A stretch of DNA of 64,000 bases from Mycteria americana (GCF_035582795.1 NC_134365.1:220117887-220181886); one strand, 5' to 3'. Shown: positions 1 to 14,400, counted from the stretch's first letter. The notes: generated from the sequence alone by a model not told the origin. Translations and numbers: made by a program.

Positions 1-2870
1 CATCAGCTATAAGCGCCTCCAGGAAAATATAGTGCCATTATACCAAACCACCAAGACTCTCTTGATCTTTGACTTATTTGGTATCATTGGTCAGTCATAA
101 CATTTTGACTGACTCTTCACTGAGGAAACCTGTACATCCATTTAGAAAGAATTTGTTGGAAGGCACATCCAGGCCCTCTGACGTGACAAGGAGAGAGAAT
201 GGATGAGTAGTATGGTTGCTGCTGCTGTACAACCTATTTGGATAAGATATCTGCCATCTACTACCACCAACTGGTCATACAGGACAGCTGTATGCTACTT
301 CCTAACCCTCCTGTTAGTTCATTGAACAAGACGTGTCTTGACATTCAGCAGCCCAGTCACTTGGTCAGGGATGAACCTGTGGTCAGGATGGTGGTCAATG
401 TCTCTTCATGCTCTGTTGGCATTATAGGCTTGAGGTGGAAGAGCTCATCTGACAGCAGAGAAAATGGGCAACAGCTTGATGGCAGCTATTGGTCTCTATG
501 GCAAACTCTAGTCAGAGAACTTAAATGTTTGGAGAACTGAGCTAGGTTTCCAAAACTCACACTCTCAGGGTGGGAGAAGAGAAATAAATGTCAGTCCAGT
601 TCTTTCTGATGCCTGACTTGGAGAAGGTTATTAGACAGCAATGTTTGTATTGAGGAATCCACAATAAGAGCGTTTTTGGGATGCCGCACAATGGGAATAT
701 GAGATCTTGGCACAGAGGCTAATATTTGGCTTGGTCAAACATGATCGGAGGGCCATTCTGCACTGTGTAACCTCACTCAAAGCACAACAGAAAGCGTAGA
801 GCAAAGCCAGGAACTATTTCAGGAAAAAGTCCCGACGTGTGATCAGCTAGCAAGGGTGGATCAGATCTGGAAGGAACCAGGGAACCAGTAAATGATCAGA
901 CCATGGATGGAGTTTGGATTCCCACCAGGCTTCTCTTACAGCCTTTTAGAGCCTGTTAAAACATACTCACCCCCAAGTCCCCCAGCCCAGAAAAAGAAAA
1001 GATTACCACAAAGCAGGTAGAGAAAGCTCTGCATCGGCATTTTTCTTCTTGCCCTTTAAGCTGCAAATGGTGGTCCCTTGAACCCCTGGCAGAAGTAGGC
1101 AAAATATTGCCCATTTTTGTGATGGTCCGGATTTTCCTTTAGAGGGAAAAACCTCACTTAACTGAGCTGTTGCCAAATAACACCATTTTCCCGAGGACTA
1201 TTTTACAGCATGAAGCTTAGAAGGATTTGCACTGTAGAAATTCATTTGTTATTCCATTTGGTACTGCTGCTTGGGCTAAATTGACAAAATATTTATCCAG
1301 AAGGTAATGCATCCATTTCTGCTCTGTGCCTCCTCCTTGTACAAGGCAATTCCAGTCTGGGTTAGTGGTTTCTCGGCATTGCTACCTGGCATTTCCCCAA
1401 AATGTTTTGGGTTTTTTAATTTTTTTTGTCTTACCATGGAGTTACTGACAGGCACCTCATGAGGGCAGCATGTCCTCTCTTTTTCTTTTTTCCACTTGTT
1501 TCATTAGACCCTGCTCTGCTTCCAGACTGAATCAAAAAAAGCTGTGTACGCACTACAAATGGCACTATTCTGCTTATACTACTTTAATTAACGAGGGTCT
1601 CAAAGCAAGCTGGTGACATTCCACCTCATGACATGCTGCTGCTATAGAAAATATTGCTGCCCTGCTTTGCAGATAGGGAAAAAGCAGCTAAGTAAACCCA
1701 TGTAACATGCTCAGGATGCCCTATGGCTGGCAGTCGAGGAAGGAATAAATCATTGCAGGTGGCCTGCACCCCACTGCCATGCTTTTTCCATAAATTTAGT
1801 CATGTACCCTTTTGCTCCAGTTCTGTTCGCCAGAGGGAGAGCTCTGATTTGAGGCAAAGGAGATAAAATAGGACATAAACTATGTAAACGCATGAGGAAG
1901 AAGAGGTAACAGTGGAAAGTCCCCTCTCCCAGCCTGTAAGGAGGCACAAACAGGTACAAAACCATGTTGAAAGCCCCCCAGCTACTTTCCTTCCCTTTTT
2001 AACAGGCAAGTTTGTGAGCCCACTCCCTGCCAGAAGGGAGGAGAGATGCATCTGTCAGGAAGGGGCAAATATAAGAGTGCAAGAAGACTGAAACCAGAAA
2101 GGGCTGATAGACCCGAGCAGAGGAAGAGACAGGCTAATCAGGACTCTTGCAGGTATAATGAGGAATGTGAGGAGGGCAGGGAGGTCTTAAAGCACTGGAG
2201 AAGTGCAAATGCACTTTAAGGTCACGCTAAACTATAGCAGAGGAAGGGAAGGCTGCTGAGCTAAAGGCAAGACGTCCACAGGAAAGCAAAGATGCCCGTT
2301 TCTCAAAAAAGATTGTAAGAACAGCTTTATCAGGCCTGGTCTATCATGGGCAGGAGCCTACCTCTTGTTATGGCCAAAGGAAGATGCCTAGAGAACAAGG
2401 AGGCAAGAATATAGTGATACCACCCTGACGCTGCCCCAGCAACCTGTAGTGTGGTCACCACTGAGTCAGAGGTGATCACTTTAACTGCTGTTAACATTTA
2501 GGTTATCTTAGAATAAGGTTATCTTAGATCTCTTTTGTTTTGGATGCTGTGTACATCAAAGGCAGCCCCTCCCCAAGAAGTCTCTATGTTACATAGGCAA
2601 GGGCATAAGTAGGAAAATGTAGGCACAGGGGAGGGTACCTACAGTACCAGGACACGCCCCGTGAGTCTTTCGCTAAATCGATCAAAATCATTAAACACAC
2701 CACAAGTCAGAGATGTATTTTAGGTAAGGCTCTTACCCCTGCGCTCCTAAGATTGGCAAGAGAAAGGAAAACCAACTGCAGAAAAACAGCTTGGAAGGAG
2801 TCCATGAGCTCAGCTCAGAAGGGTGGTTGAAACTTGTATGAGACTAGCGTGTCCTGGGCTGGTACCTTGG
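1..2870. other. Gene-free stretch left of the first LTR
   Basis: I see no exon with recognisable protein similarity on either strand and no intact ORF over 100 codons. A possible MIR piece lies at 1664-1750. In mammals UVRAG follows DGAT2, but none of its exons is recognisable here. Confidence 0.6.
1664..1750 (-). mobile_element. Possible MIR-type SINE fragment
   Basis: The plus strand has AGATAGGGAAAAAGCAGCTA then AGTAAAC and CATGCTCAGGATGCC. This resembles the reverse strand of the MIR tail and core. Confidence 0.4.
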
Positions 2871-3457
2871 TGTCGTGGTTTAACCCCAGCCGGCAACTAA
2901 GCACCACCCAGCCGCTCGCTCAGTCCCCCTGGGTGGGATGGGGGAGAGAATCGGAAGGGTAAAAGTGAAAAAACTCATGGGTTTGAGGTAAAGGCAGTTT
3001 GATAAGTAAAGCAAAAGCCGCGCACGCAAGCGAAGCAAAGCAAGGAATTCCTTCACTCCTTCCCACGGGCAGGCCAGTGTTCAGCCATCTCCAGGAAAGC
3101 AGGGCTCCATCACGCGTAACGGTGACTTGGGAAGACAAACACCATCACTCCGAATGTCCGCCCTTCCTTCTTCTTCCCCCAGCTTTATAATGCTGACCAT
3201 ATCATATGCTATGGAATATCCCCTTGGTCAGTTGGGGTCAGCTGTCCCAACTGTGTCCCCTCCCAACACCTTGTGCCCCCCCAGCCTGCTTGCTGGTGGG
3301 GTGGGGTGAGGAGCAGAAAAGGCCTCGACTCTGTGTCAGCACTGCTCAGCAGTAACGAAGACAGCCCTGTGTTACCAGCAGTGTTTTCAGCACAAATCCA
3401 AACCATAGCCCCATACCAGCTGCTATGAAGAAAATTATCTCAGCCTAAACCAGCACA
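2871..3457 (-). mobile_element. Solo LTR, ERVL-like bird family (copy 1)
   Basis: The 587-bp element runs TG...CA on the minus strand and is flanked by the 5-bp duplication CTTGG (2866-2870 and 3458-3462). Five-base duplications are typical of ERVL. A TATA box (ATTATAAAG) is present, but the poly(A) signal seen in copy 2 (ATTAAA) reads ATCAAA here. There is no internal viral sequence, so it is a relic left by LTR-LTR recombination. Confidence 0.9.
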
Positions 3458-4089
3458 CTTGGGCACAAGAGGAGACCAAAGGAAAATTCCCCTTTTATAG
3501 ACTGGTGGTAAGTGAGTAGAAAAGAAGAACATTCAGTGGCAATCTCATGTTAGACCTTAATTAAGGGGACTTGAGCACAGCCAAGAGTTTTGGGCAGAGC
3601 TGGTCCCACCTTGCAGTATGGACAATTACAGGACATTTATTAGTGCAGCCCTTTGCAGGAATGGATCCTTATGTGGAACAGCTCCCTTGCTCCTCCGCTG
3701 TAGGGGGATTTGCAAGCAGCAAAGGACCAGGGATACAATCCAGCTCTAGCGTGCTAGGCAGCAACAAAACCAAAGCAATTTGCTGAAAGGAGCAATAGGG
3801 CATGAACGTTCTGTATCTGCTCAGTAAAAGGAGGTCCACACATGTAGGCTGCTTAGCTCCTTATACACTGACGGGCAAAACCCCACCCTAAACCCACAAA
3901 GATTTGCTTAGGCTATCCTGGGTGTCCCATGCAGGGACAACACAGGTTAGTGTGGGTCTGCTCTTGGACAGCCCAGTTTTCTCCCCCTAAAAGTCAAGGC
4001 ACAGCTGCAATCACACAAATAATTGCTGTAACACGAACCCAGCCACATACCACGGCAACACCAAAAGCAGCCCACTATTTTTGCCCAAG

Positions 4090-4095
4090 TTTATT
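4090..4095 (-). terminator. DGAT2: Candidate distal poly(A) signal of DGAT2
   Basis: AATAAA reads on the minus strand, 1.24 kb after the stop. It is the last canonical signal before sequence without UTR character. Confidence 0.55.
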
Positions 4096-5179
4096 TCTAG
4101 AAATTTGTACAAAAATTGATACTCTGTAATACAATAGTCTATCAAATATGACAGATGAACATTTGTCTTTAGAGGCAAGATTCCAGGAATGTGAAGTACC
4201 GTCCTCTTGCATGGAAGAAAGGCACATTTTGGAGCTCAAAATACACTCAACTGAACCGTTGAAAAGGCAGGTCAAACATGCAAGTAGTGCAATGTTTCAG
4301 GTTTATACATAAACACATTGTACTCTGAAGAAATCTCACTACAAGCAGTGTTAACATCCACGTAAACATTTTATAAACACTTTAAAAAGTCACTCACTTT
4401 AGATCCTATGCATGAAAAGGCTACTCCTTTACATTCACTGGATGGAATATTTAAAAGCCATCTTTGGGCAGAAGTTACTCCTAGCTTTCCTCAAATGCTT
4501 TTGGGATCCAAAACACTTCCATGAATAGTCCCACTGCATTTACCCCTGCAGGCTACCCTAAGGATCTGCAACACTGGGGCCACATGATTGCACAATCCCA
4601 CCGCTCCTAGAACTTGTCCTTGGAGTTTTGCGGCTATGAAGGAGTCCCATATTTCCAGCTACATGCCTCTGCAAGCAGACCTGCTTCTAAACTGACATTC
4701 AAAACACAAGTGGTGAAATGACAGCCACCGAAGTATCCATCACATTGTATGGATTGAGGTCCACCAGACTCATATCCTTTGGTTTCCTGCACCATCCACA
4801 GTAGGTGCCACACCAGGGGGTTTGGCAGCCAACTCGTACTTTCAGAAGGGGCTTTTCCAAAGCAGAAATGCCCTTGTGCTATGTCAGCTTGTCTCAACGT
4901 GGCTCTGGAGCAACACGCCTGTAATACTGCCGTCCCAGTTAAATCAACCTGCTGCTTTGATTGCAAACCAGATGGATCCTACTCTCCCAAAATAGCTTGT
5001 GCTAGTGGGTACAGTAGCTGTAGGAATGCTTCTCATCCATTGCTGGCAATCCAACAGCATTATATAGCAGTTTACAAAGGCAATCATTTCCCCCATCCAA
5101 ATCCTCACAGCAATGGGGAGTTGTGCTTTTTTGGATAGAAAGACATTTGTAATGGGATTTATCCAAAGTAAAGCCTTTT

Positions 5180-5185
5180 TTTATT
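5180..5185 (-). terminator. DGAT2: Candidate proximal poly(A) signal of DGAT2
   Basis: A minus-strand AATAAA lies about 150 nt after the DGAT2 stop. Using it would give a very short 3' UTR, so alternative polyadenylation is possible. Confidence 0.35.
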
Positions 5186-5330
5186 TTTAAAAGTGGTCTA
5201 GCAATACTTTAAACACTTTCTTTGAAAGACACATACACCCACACATGCTTTCAAGTACACGATGACAGCTTGGACTCCTGGAGAAGATGTGTTGATTCTG
5301 AGAGGAGGTGGTGCTGCTGAGCCAGTCCCT

Positions 5331-5485
5331 TCAGTTGACTTCCAAGACCTCAGTCTCTGGCAGGCCAAATTTGCTCTTATACTTGTCAAAGAGTTTGATC
5401 AGGGAGTCCACATATATGCTGTGGTAGAAGTCCACTTCCCTCTGGCACGGATTATCGATTTTGGGGATGGTGATGGGCTCCCCAA
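5331..5485 (-). CDS. DGAT2: DGAT2 coding exon 8 and stop
   Basis: This exon encodes residues 308-358, from [13 protein letters not shown] to [13 protein letters not shown], then TGA at 5333-5331. The C-terminal acidic tail matches human DGAT2. The coding length of 155 nt equals that of MOGAT2's last exon. Confidence 0.97.
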
Positions 5486-8400
5486 CTGATAAAAAGAGAG
5501 AAAGATCCACACGTTAGGTTGAATGCTCCTGTACAGCCTGGAGATTTGTCCTCTGTGGCCGCAGCTATGGTAGTTCACCACGTCCATCCTGGCATAGCAC
5601 AGCTTGCCATTATAGCAGAGCTTTGCCCAATTCTTCCCAGTTTTGCTAGGCTCTGAAGCACAGTTGTCCCCCTACCAGGACCCTCATTGCATCTCCAGTG
5701 ATACCCAGGGCAAGCGTGCCGTTTTAGCTACACAAATGCCAGCAGTGCAGAGCCTCTGCTGCTCAAGGAAGCTGGGAAGTCCCACTTGCTTCTCTTTACA
5801 CCAGAGTGATAAACCCCTCCGCAGTTAACAGGAACTAAGACTAAAACCTACAGTTCTCATGTATTCCCCTACACACACCACAAAAGCAAAGCAGCACTTT
5901 TTTCTTTCCCTCAAAGCTTTGGGTTAGAAGACTCAAAGACAAATTTTAGGGTTGGCTTTAAGCCTCAGCTATCAGGCAGCATCACACTGCCAGTCCTGGG
6001 GGGAAGGGGCAGGCTGCTTCTGACTTTAACCATCCAAGACCAGAGAAGGTAGCAGCTACAGCATTTTTCACCCCAAAACAGGTCACTTGGCAAACTTAGC
6101 TGGCAGTAGAGCATGACGGGAGGTTTGCAGCCTCTGGAAACTGTTGTAGCTCATTCTTAGTTGTGCAGAAGGTTTTATATAGAAGGGAAAACAGTTTTAT
6201 ATAGAAGGGAAAATAGTCAAGACTCCAAGACCAAGCTAGAGCGGGGATATGGCATAAGCTCAGGTATGCTACTACCTAGAGAAGCACATAGCAAGTTTAT
6301 ACCAAGACCTTACCAACAGTAGTGATGGGCTTGGGGTACGGTAACAGCCCCCAGGTGTTGGAGGAGAAGAGGCCACGGCCATGAAAGATGCACGGAGCAA
6401 AGCCAATATGCTTCTGAAACTTCTTCTGAACCCATCTTCCCCAGGAACCCTCCTCAAAGATCACCTGCTTGTACACTTCATTCTCCCCAAAGGAGTAGAC
6501 AGGAACCAAGTCTGCACTAGAAAGATGGAAAGATGTTAGGTGTTAGGATCTCACACCCCTGGTCTGCAGGCAATACTACAGCACCGCGTTCACTGCCGTG
6601 TACTCTTTCAGGCTGCACATTTGCAGATTTTACTGGCCAGAGCTTTGCTTGCAGCACAAGGTACTGACATGAGTCAGCCAGACTTGCCATGAGAGGTAGT
6701 ATATATACTTATAGTAGATACACTATACAGTAGATACTATATAGTCTTCCCAAGTAACCATTACGCATGCTGGAGCCCTGCTTTCCTGGAGATGGCTGAA
6801 CCCCTGCCTGCCCATGGGAAGCAGTGAATGAATTCCTTGCTTTGCTTCGCTTGCGTGCGCGGCTTTTGCTTTCCCTATTAAACTGTTTTTATCTCAACCC
6901 TCGAGTTTTCTTGCTTTTGCTCTTCCGATTCTCTCCCCCATCCCACCCAGGGGGGAGTGAGTGAGGGGCTGTGTGGTGCTTAGTTGCCGGCTGGGGCTAA
7001 ACCACAACAAGTAGATACTTATAGTAGATACACTATACAGTAGATACTTAAGTATATCTATTATACATATAGTAGATATACTTTTAAGGCGTGCAAGAAG
7101 AGAATTATACTGGCAATGGGCCCATGAAACACTACCCAGCCAGGCACGGAATGTACGTCCATATATTCTCATCTCTGATTTTTGATGGACAACCCATTTC
7201 AGACCCATGGGATCCGTGGAGATTGCAGGGGCTGCACAGGTGGTGCCCCATGCAGGTTACTGACACCTGCCTCTCCTTGCCCTGGAAGCCTCCTGCTGTC
7301 TCAAGCAGCTTCTTACCCCGTCCCCTGCTCAGAGGACAGGCTCATGTGTCCGATGCTCTGAGTGTATATCCACACAACACAGCAGGACCGCAGAAAGAAG
7401 AATCCACCCAAGACATCAGCTGCTTCAGGGGATGAGAGCAGCTTTTATATGCTAGCAGTACTGCTCTAGCATCGAGGTTGCTTCTTACCCATGCCGTAGA
7501 GCCAGTTTCACAAATCCTTTCCGGTTTTTCAGCGTCACAGAGTTCTTCCCTGGGGTGCAGTTCAGGGACTCCGCTGCCCCTCCGACCACGATGATGATGG
7601 CATTGCCACTGCCGTTCTTGGACAAGATGTAGTCTATGCTGTCACGGTTCACAGGACATATTCCTGCATATCCAAGAGACAGACATAAGGGTCAAGCTGC
7701 AAGATTAAGAATAGCCTGGATGATCCTGAAGCCACCAGCCACAGTTGTAGCAAAAAGTTCATGCCTTGATTGCAAGTTGAGTTGTCAAAATTCACTGTGG
7801 TCATAGAGGGTTGTGTATATTATCAGGCAACCTGTTCCTCAATTAAGAGCAGTTAATAGACCTGGACAGCACTAGACTTGGTCATAGACAAACTCTACCA
7901 ACACCAGCTCTCAAAAAGTTGCCTTAACACAAAAGACTTCAGCAAGGATTTTCTTCTGCTCTTAGTGATGCCAAAGGCAATTGTTTAAGACATCCTCCCT
8001 CCAAGTGAAGGTTGCAGTAGGAGCTGGTTTATCTTTAGGGGGAAAGCAGAGCAATTCTGTTACTTTGATGCATGAGAGTCTGAATTTGACCAGTTCCTCA
8101 GCAAAACCAAGTAGTGGAATAGGTCTTCCTTTAGGAGGATGGTTTAGTGATACAAAAAGAATAAATTGGCAAGCCTTCCAGAGGCAGATCTATTATGGAT
8201 TATTTTAAAAAAATAATTTCTGAACTAACATCTCAAGCTCTTGCATGGTGAGAGCGCAATCCTTTGCTCTCCTGGGAAGGAAGATACGTATGGGACAGAG
8301 TGCTCAGGTAAGTCCACACTCCGAGGTGAGTGTCTGGGAAGGTCTTTCCCTCTACCCCGCACTGGAAGGGACAGGACTGTACTACCAGTCACAGCACTCC

Positions 8401-11400
8401 AGCTTTACAAAGCCCTAAAGCATCAGGCCCCACCCCAGGGATCTTACCATTCAGCCTAATGAAAAAGGAACCTTTTAATTTCTACTCTATTGCTCCAAAA
8501 AGGCTAAGAAGTTTGATTCGCTCCTCCTGAAACTCATGCTTTTATCCTACAGTTATTGTCAGAGCTTGCTCATGCCTCACATTTTTGGCCAGGATAAGCC
8601 AAGAAGAAGTGAGATGCCATCATTTACGTTCCCATCCACACGTGTCTGAGCTCTGTTGAGTACTACTTAAGGTCACTGCACTAGGAAGGGCAGTATTACA
8701 CAATTTAATTTTAGAAGCTGATTCTGCACATGTCATGTTAGTCATCACTTAAACCAAGAACTAAATGGTGAATGGGTCCCGTGGGATTATACAGGGCAAG
8801 TCTGCAAGCTTTCATGTGTATCTGGGCATCAAGGTCACCACCTAATCCCAGCTCCAGACCACAGGGGAGCAGACTTCACTTGAGGCAGATCAGCTGGATT
8901 TGAAGATGAAAAATTCATTTCTTTCAGCACAGCTACATCTCTCTGACCATGTTTCCTTTGAAAGGCTCAGGCTATGCTTGCTGCTCTGTAGGACAGACAG
9001 AAACCTTCATACTTCTCCCATTCTCCACACCACGGCTCACTTGACTACACAGCCCTGGCTAACAGGGCAGCACAGATTTATGTTCAGCCATTTCACACTT
9101 GTTAGCAGGAGGAGATTACTACTGCTCACAGCACTGAAATCCTTCCTCCAGAAAATGCAGCAAGACACGCAGACAAGTGGCAATTGCTGAATGGTGCTCT
9201 TTAGCACATTTACACACTATATAGGATTTTCTGGACATCTCCTCGTGCCTTAGAGGATCCCTGCTGTAGCTCCAACCTCTAGTAGGCTATAAAACGCTGT
9301 AATATGCAACAGTTGGTTGTAAACCAACTAAGTATGTGTATTGGTACAGTAATATTTGTTAGGATTTCACTTCAAGTGGTTCATCCACAAAACAAAGGAC
9401 TGAGGGAACTATCAGCACTTCCCAAGTGATGTTAAAACCTTTGTAGTGACACCCTTAAGTTCCAGTATAGGAAAATGAAGAAAATTATGGCTTTCAGAAA
9501 GTTAACTTTGTCCAAGAGATCACACCTATAGTCTTGCTTAAATCCTAAGTATAGAGGAAGCAGAATTTCCCACTGATTTAACTGTAATGCTCAGGGATAG
9601 CCAAGCCAGCCCTGTCAGCAATGATGTTGCTAATGTCTACTGCCACCTTCCTTCCAGAAGGAGGGAAGCAGCTCTGCCTGGCCACAAGATTTGTCTACCA
9701 GTCATCTTGAGCAGATTGAACACATTTTCTTAAAATATATTTCTTAAAATATAGAAAGGCTGATGCTGCGTGGAAACTTAAGCAACACATGAACTAAGTT
9801 TACAGGCGTGACAGACTGGAAAGCGGATTCCAACTTCTTGTGCGCTGCTGTCTTGTGGAATTCCCACATTATGGGAATTACGGATTTCACACAGCAACTT
9901 CCATCTGGTGCAGGAAGATAGAAACCAGCTTGAGATACTGCCCTTCTTAGGCAGGGACAAACACCTTTTCTGCACCAGATCCAGTTAGTTTTCTTGTCCC
10001 TCAAATTAAGGCAGTAATCTTGGAAACAGTCAAACCTAGGAAGCCAGAGCCAAGTACAGCTACTCCTATCCTCTCCCCAGCTATAAGTCAAGATTCAGCC
10101 AAAATGCTATTGTGAGATACCTGTTTTAAAGTCATTTATTGGTGAATCTGTTCCAGGAACAGCAAACAGGGAACTGGACTGTTCAATTCATGGTCTTTAA
10201 ACATTACCTCCCTCATCTCTACCTAACCAACAGGCATCCTCACTCTGAAAAGGAACCTCAGGCCATGCAATAACACTGTTTCTTGAGGCTGTCAACACTG
10301 CTTCCTCTGTCCAGTCATAACTTAGAAGCCCTCCATCATTAAAATACTGGAGTCCATTAGAACAGACCTATTAGTGTCATTCAGCAAAGTTGTGTCACTG
10401 CCTGTTCCCTGTGACCCATCTTTTCAGGGAAGGGGCTCTTCTGAACAGCTGAAACCATTCAATAACCCAGACTCTTTACTGCTGGCAGGCACCTAAAAGC
10501 GTGGTTGGGTGAAGAGGGCATCTGTCACCACCGTAAGACCTAGATGCGTGACAGCTCATGTGGTAATGAGCCCAGGAGCAGAGCTAGCCATGGTATTCAC
10601 ATTTCAAAGGCTAATGCATACTTTATGTTTTCAGTTAGTGTGACTTCTTCATCTACCAGTACCTCCTGACGGTAACTAGGACAACTTGCTCCCGTGTCTC
10701 CATTTTCCTCACCCACAACTACAGATGCCAGATAGCTTTACTATGCCTTTGGACAAGAGTATCCTTGAGTTAAGGATGAATGCAGAGGAGCAGCAGTCCC
10801 TGCAGCCCAAGCTAGTCACATTTATTCACAGCTTCCTCTTGACAATTATAAGAAAGCAACGTTTGTGTGATGCTACCAGAAAGAAGTGGTTAAGTCAGCT
10901 TCTGCCACAGCTTTTCACTTAAAAGAGGGAAAGAGAGCTCAGAGGCAAGGGCATGAGTAGGAGGAACAAAGTACTCTTGCACTTACCACCAGACATTAAG
11001 TAGTCCCTCAAAATGGGCATCCTGAAGTTCCCAGCCAGGGTAGCAAGGTATGGTCGGATCCCAGGGAATTTCTGGCTGACACCCGTGGCCTCTGTGCTGA
11101 AGTTGCAAAAGGCACCCAAGCCCATGATGCCATGTGGATGGTATCCAAAAATGTAATTCCTGGTGGTCAGCAGATTGTGGGTTTTAACCAGCTAGGAAAG
11201 AAAAGAGTGAGCTCACATGAAGACAGATATTTTCAGGTAGTAAGAAAAAAATGGTGGAAAAAAGTAAAAGTCCCCAGCTTTTGTCTCTCTTCCCACCAGG
11301 GAGAACAGCCTAAGAGCTGGGGTATGGGCTATCCTGGATTTCAGAGGTTGTGTGGTAAGAGCAGCCACTTAGACTTCAGTTCCCCAAGCAGAGGGAGCAG

Positions 11401-14400
11401 AATAAACAGGCTGATCTTCGACACAAGACGACTGCCAGCCAAGCAGGAATAGGGTTTGGGTTGCAGTAGCCTGTTCCCTTTGTTTCTCTACTCCTCTCAA
11501 AGGTATTCTTGCAAGCCTCTTGCCCAAACCAACCAGGTTCTTCATGGCCCTGTAGCCATAGCTACGCCTCCTTCCAGGCCCTCTCCCAGCACATTAGTGG
11601 CTCACGTTCCAGTACGAGGGGAGAAAAAAACAAATAAAAATCAGTGTCCCATAGCAGATGCAAGTTTGCTTAATAACTGAAAAAAGACCCAACCACTTAA
11701 TATGCCTGCTGGCCACCCTCCAAGAGGGAAAACGCGCAGAAGGGTGGCTTACCACTGGAAACTATCCCTCCTTTCAAGAGGTTTTGCTCTGGCCTACACG
11801 CCAAAGGGCCAGCAAGACACCTCAAGCCATCCACAGCAGTGCTCCGATTTCTGCAGGACGTGCTCCAGGAGCAATGGTCGTATTGGTTTGGGGTTGTGCA
11901 ATATTCCTAACCATTTACTCATCTGTTTGCACAGCAGGGACACTCCAAAGCTGCCTTAGCCATGCACAGCACAACCCATGCCCCGGTACCGCTATTGCCA
12001 GAGGATTTTTTTGATGCTGTAAGTAGCAGCAGCGTCCCATGCAGAGCATCTTCCCCTGGCAGTACACAAGCGGTCCGAGTAAGCATACGACAGGACTGCT
12101 GCATCCCTACAGAAGCAGGGATCAAATTTAATTTTTTTTTTTCAGGCTGCAATGGTGCCAGTTTTTGCTGACTGCAACACCCCAGCAGCTCTCAGACCAG
12201 GGCAGGACCTACAAGCCCCAGTGGCACCTTCAGCATGAGGTGCTAAACAACTGCACCCCATCCATCAAACTGTAGATGCAAAGGTCACTCTGTGTCAGCT
12301 CCTGTAGGAAAAAGCCCAGATTTCCAAGACGTCACATCAGCATTACATACCCCGCTGTCTCGGCCAAGAAGTGCTCTTTGGCAGTAAGCAAGTCCGTTTT
12401 GTTGAATCATGCTACAGGGAGCCGAAGTGCCATTGCAACACACCGAAGCAGCGTGCCTGGAAATTTGATTCCCTCCTCCCCACGTTCCCATCACCGTCCC
12501 TAGATGAGGCTACAGCATTTGCGCTATTTAAGACAGTAGCTGCAATACAGGCATGACAGCCGCGGGTTAAGCAAGTTGACTATCCCCCTCCACACTTTCC
12601 TCTAGCTTTGAGGTCACGTAGGGCTCCAGGAAGCATGTGCAGATGCTTGTGGTTGCAGCAGCTCTGTAGAGCCCCGTGGCCTGAGTCACACCAAGTCATC
12701 CTTTCTCCCCTTTCCCTTCTTGCCCAATTAGTAGATGACTTTGCTTTCACTCCTCAGGGTGGGAGGGCTGTCCCTTGACCAGTTAGGACAAACAGGGCTC
12801 CCAGACTACAGACTGGAAACCACTCTCCAGCAAAGACTGGAGGGGAAAAAAAAAGTTATATGGTAAGCAACCCCTCCATCTGTCAGCTCTTGCTCAGTTG
12901 GAGGAGAGACTCAAGGCCTGGTGGCTACAGACACACATGGCTTGGTTGGACCAGCAGCAGACACTCCTCCTTAGAGCTCTTGTCAGAGCAGGGTAGGGGG
13001 TTCCAGGCTCCAAGCCTCATCCTTCACCTGCACCGAGCACAGCTGCTTTAAAAGGAAGCCAGCTGAAACAGAGGGTTTGTCCTTGTCGCTCTGGCGCACG
13101 AGGCGCTTGTGAGCTGAGCTTGGCAGAGCCACGCATCTGCTCTCATACGGAAGACACGCTGTTCTCCTGCTGCCAGCCATGGCAAGCACCCTGCTCCAGC
13201 TCCTCCATGACGTGCAAGGACACCCAGTTCCCAATGGACCCCATTGCTTGCATACCTTGTACGAGCCCCAGCCAAGCTGCAGCCTTATCGCTCTGTGTTT
13301 GCTTTCCAAGACCTCCTGTTATGGAGGCATAGGGTTGGCGATACCCATGATACCCACCACGCTCACCACTTGCACAAGTAGCACAGGAGCAAGGCAAGGG
13401 GTATGCAGGGAACCAACGCACCTGCACACCCCCCCCCCATGGCAAGGCAGAAGGGGAATATCTGAGCAGCACTGGAGACTCAGTGAGAATCAAATGCTCA
13501 CAACAGGGATCTACAGGTCTGAGAGTCAGCCTGGCATTCATATTTATGTGCTTTTCCCCAGTTTGTCGCATGCAGGCTGCCACTGCCCTCCACAGGTTGT
13601 TCCCACAACAGATGGGTTTGCAGAAGGTGAACATGTCTTCCTCCACCCAAGTCAAGCCAGGACAGCCAAAGACTGCCAGGCATCAGACAGGTTTGTGCAC
13701 CTATCTGCAAGCGGTGCAGGTCTTAGATCTGCTAATGCATAAACTCAGCCCAAGGTCTGACCTGTCAACACCAAAGGCAGAGCCTTCATGTCTCCCTAAA
13801 TTTAATCTAGACGCAGGAATTTTCTGAAGTGCTAGAATCACTTATTTCTAGTCTCAAGCAAGATTGAAGCTTTCCTTAGGAGGCTGATCACTACTAGTTT
13901 TCTCACACCTTTGCCCTTGACAAGCAAACACTGAGCTGCTGGGCTGCCTTATCAGGCTGGCCTAAGGAATTGCTGTAGCTGTCATTTGACAACACTTTTG
14001 CAACTCTGCTCTGAACCTCCAACAGGTTTTTCCTTTTGCCTTCAAGGTCTTCTCCAGCCCCCCACAGCCCTCAGCTCCTTGAAGCCCCAGCGCTCCCATG
14101 ATGAGGTAGAGGCAGCATGTCCTTGCTGCATCCCAGCTGGATGACTACAGTGCTGGGACTGAAGCTGGACCTTCACCCCACTGCACTAACACGCCTGTTC
14201 CCAGCTGCTGTCTGAGACCAAACCTATTTCAGTGGGAGCAAAGGTCCACCCATTGCTCTAGCAGTAACAGAGAGATTTCCTTAAACAGATCTAAGCCCGC
14301 CTACGGGAGCAATAAAGCAGCGCAATTACAGGAAAAACTAGTGTTAATATTTGAGTGCCAGATATGCCCAAAGAACAGCAGTGCCAGTTTTATTTGTAGG

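Larger units (their letters stand above)
4090..5330 (-). other. DGAT2: Probable DGAT2 3' untranslated region
   Basis: This is the AT-rich, ORF-poor stretch between the DGAT2 stop and an AATAAA on the minus strand at 4095-4090. The implied UTR of about 1.25 kb is similar in size to the human one, as I recall it. The end is inferred from the signal alone. Confidence 0.6.

Noticed and set aside
1-960. Left edge considered as a retroviral or transposon coding remnant
   Set aside because: Only short open pieces are seen and no motif of reverse transcriptase, integrase or transposase could be pointed to.
3209-3406. Short ORFs inside the LTRs (also at 43600-44103)
   Set aside because: LTRs do not code for protein here; the ORFs are by chance and no internal viral genes are present.
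13143-13742. Overlapping ORFs of 170 and 187 codons in DGAT2 intron 4
   Set aside because: They lie on opposite strands over the same DNA inside an intron, with no recognisable domain; chance is the simplest explanation.
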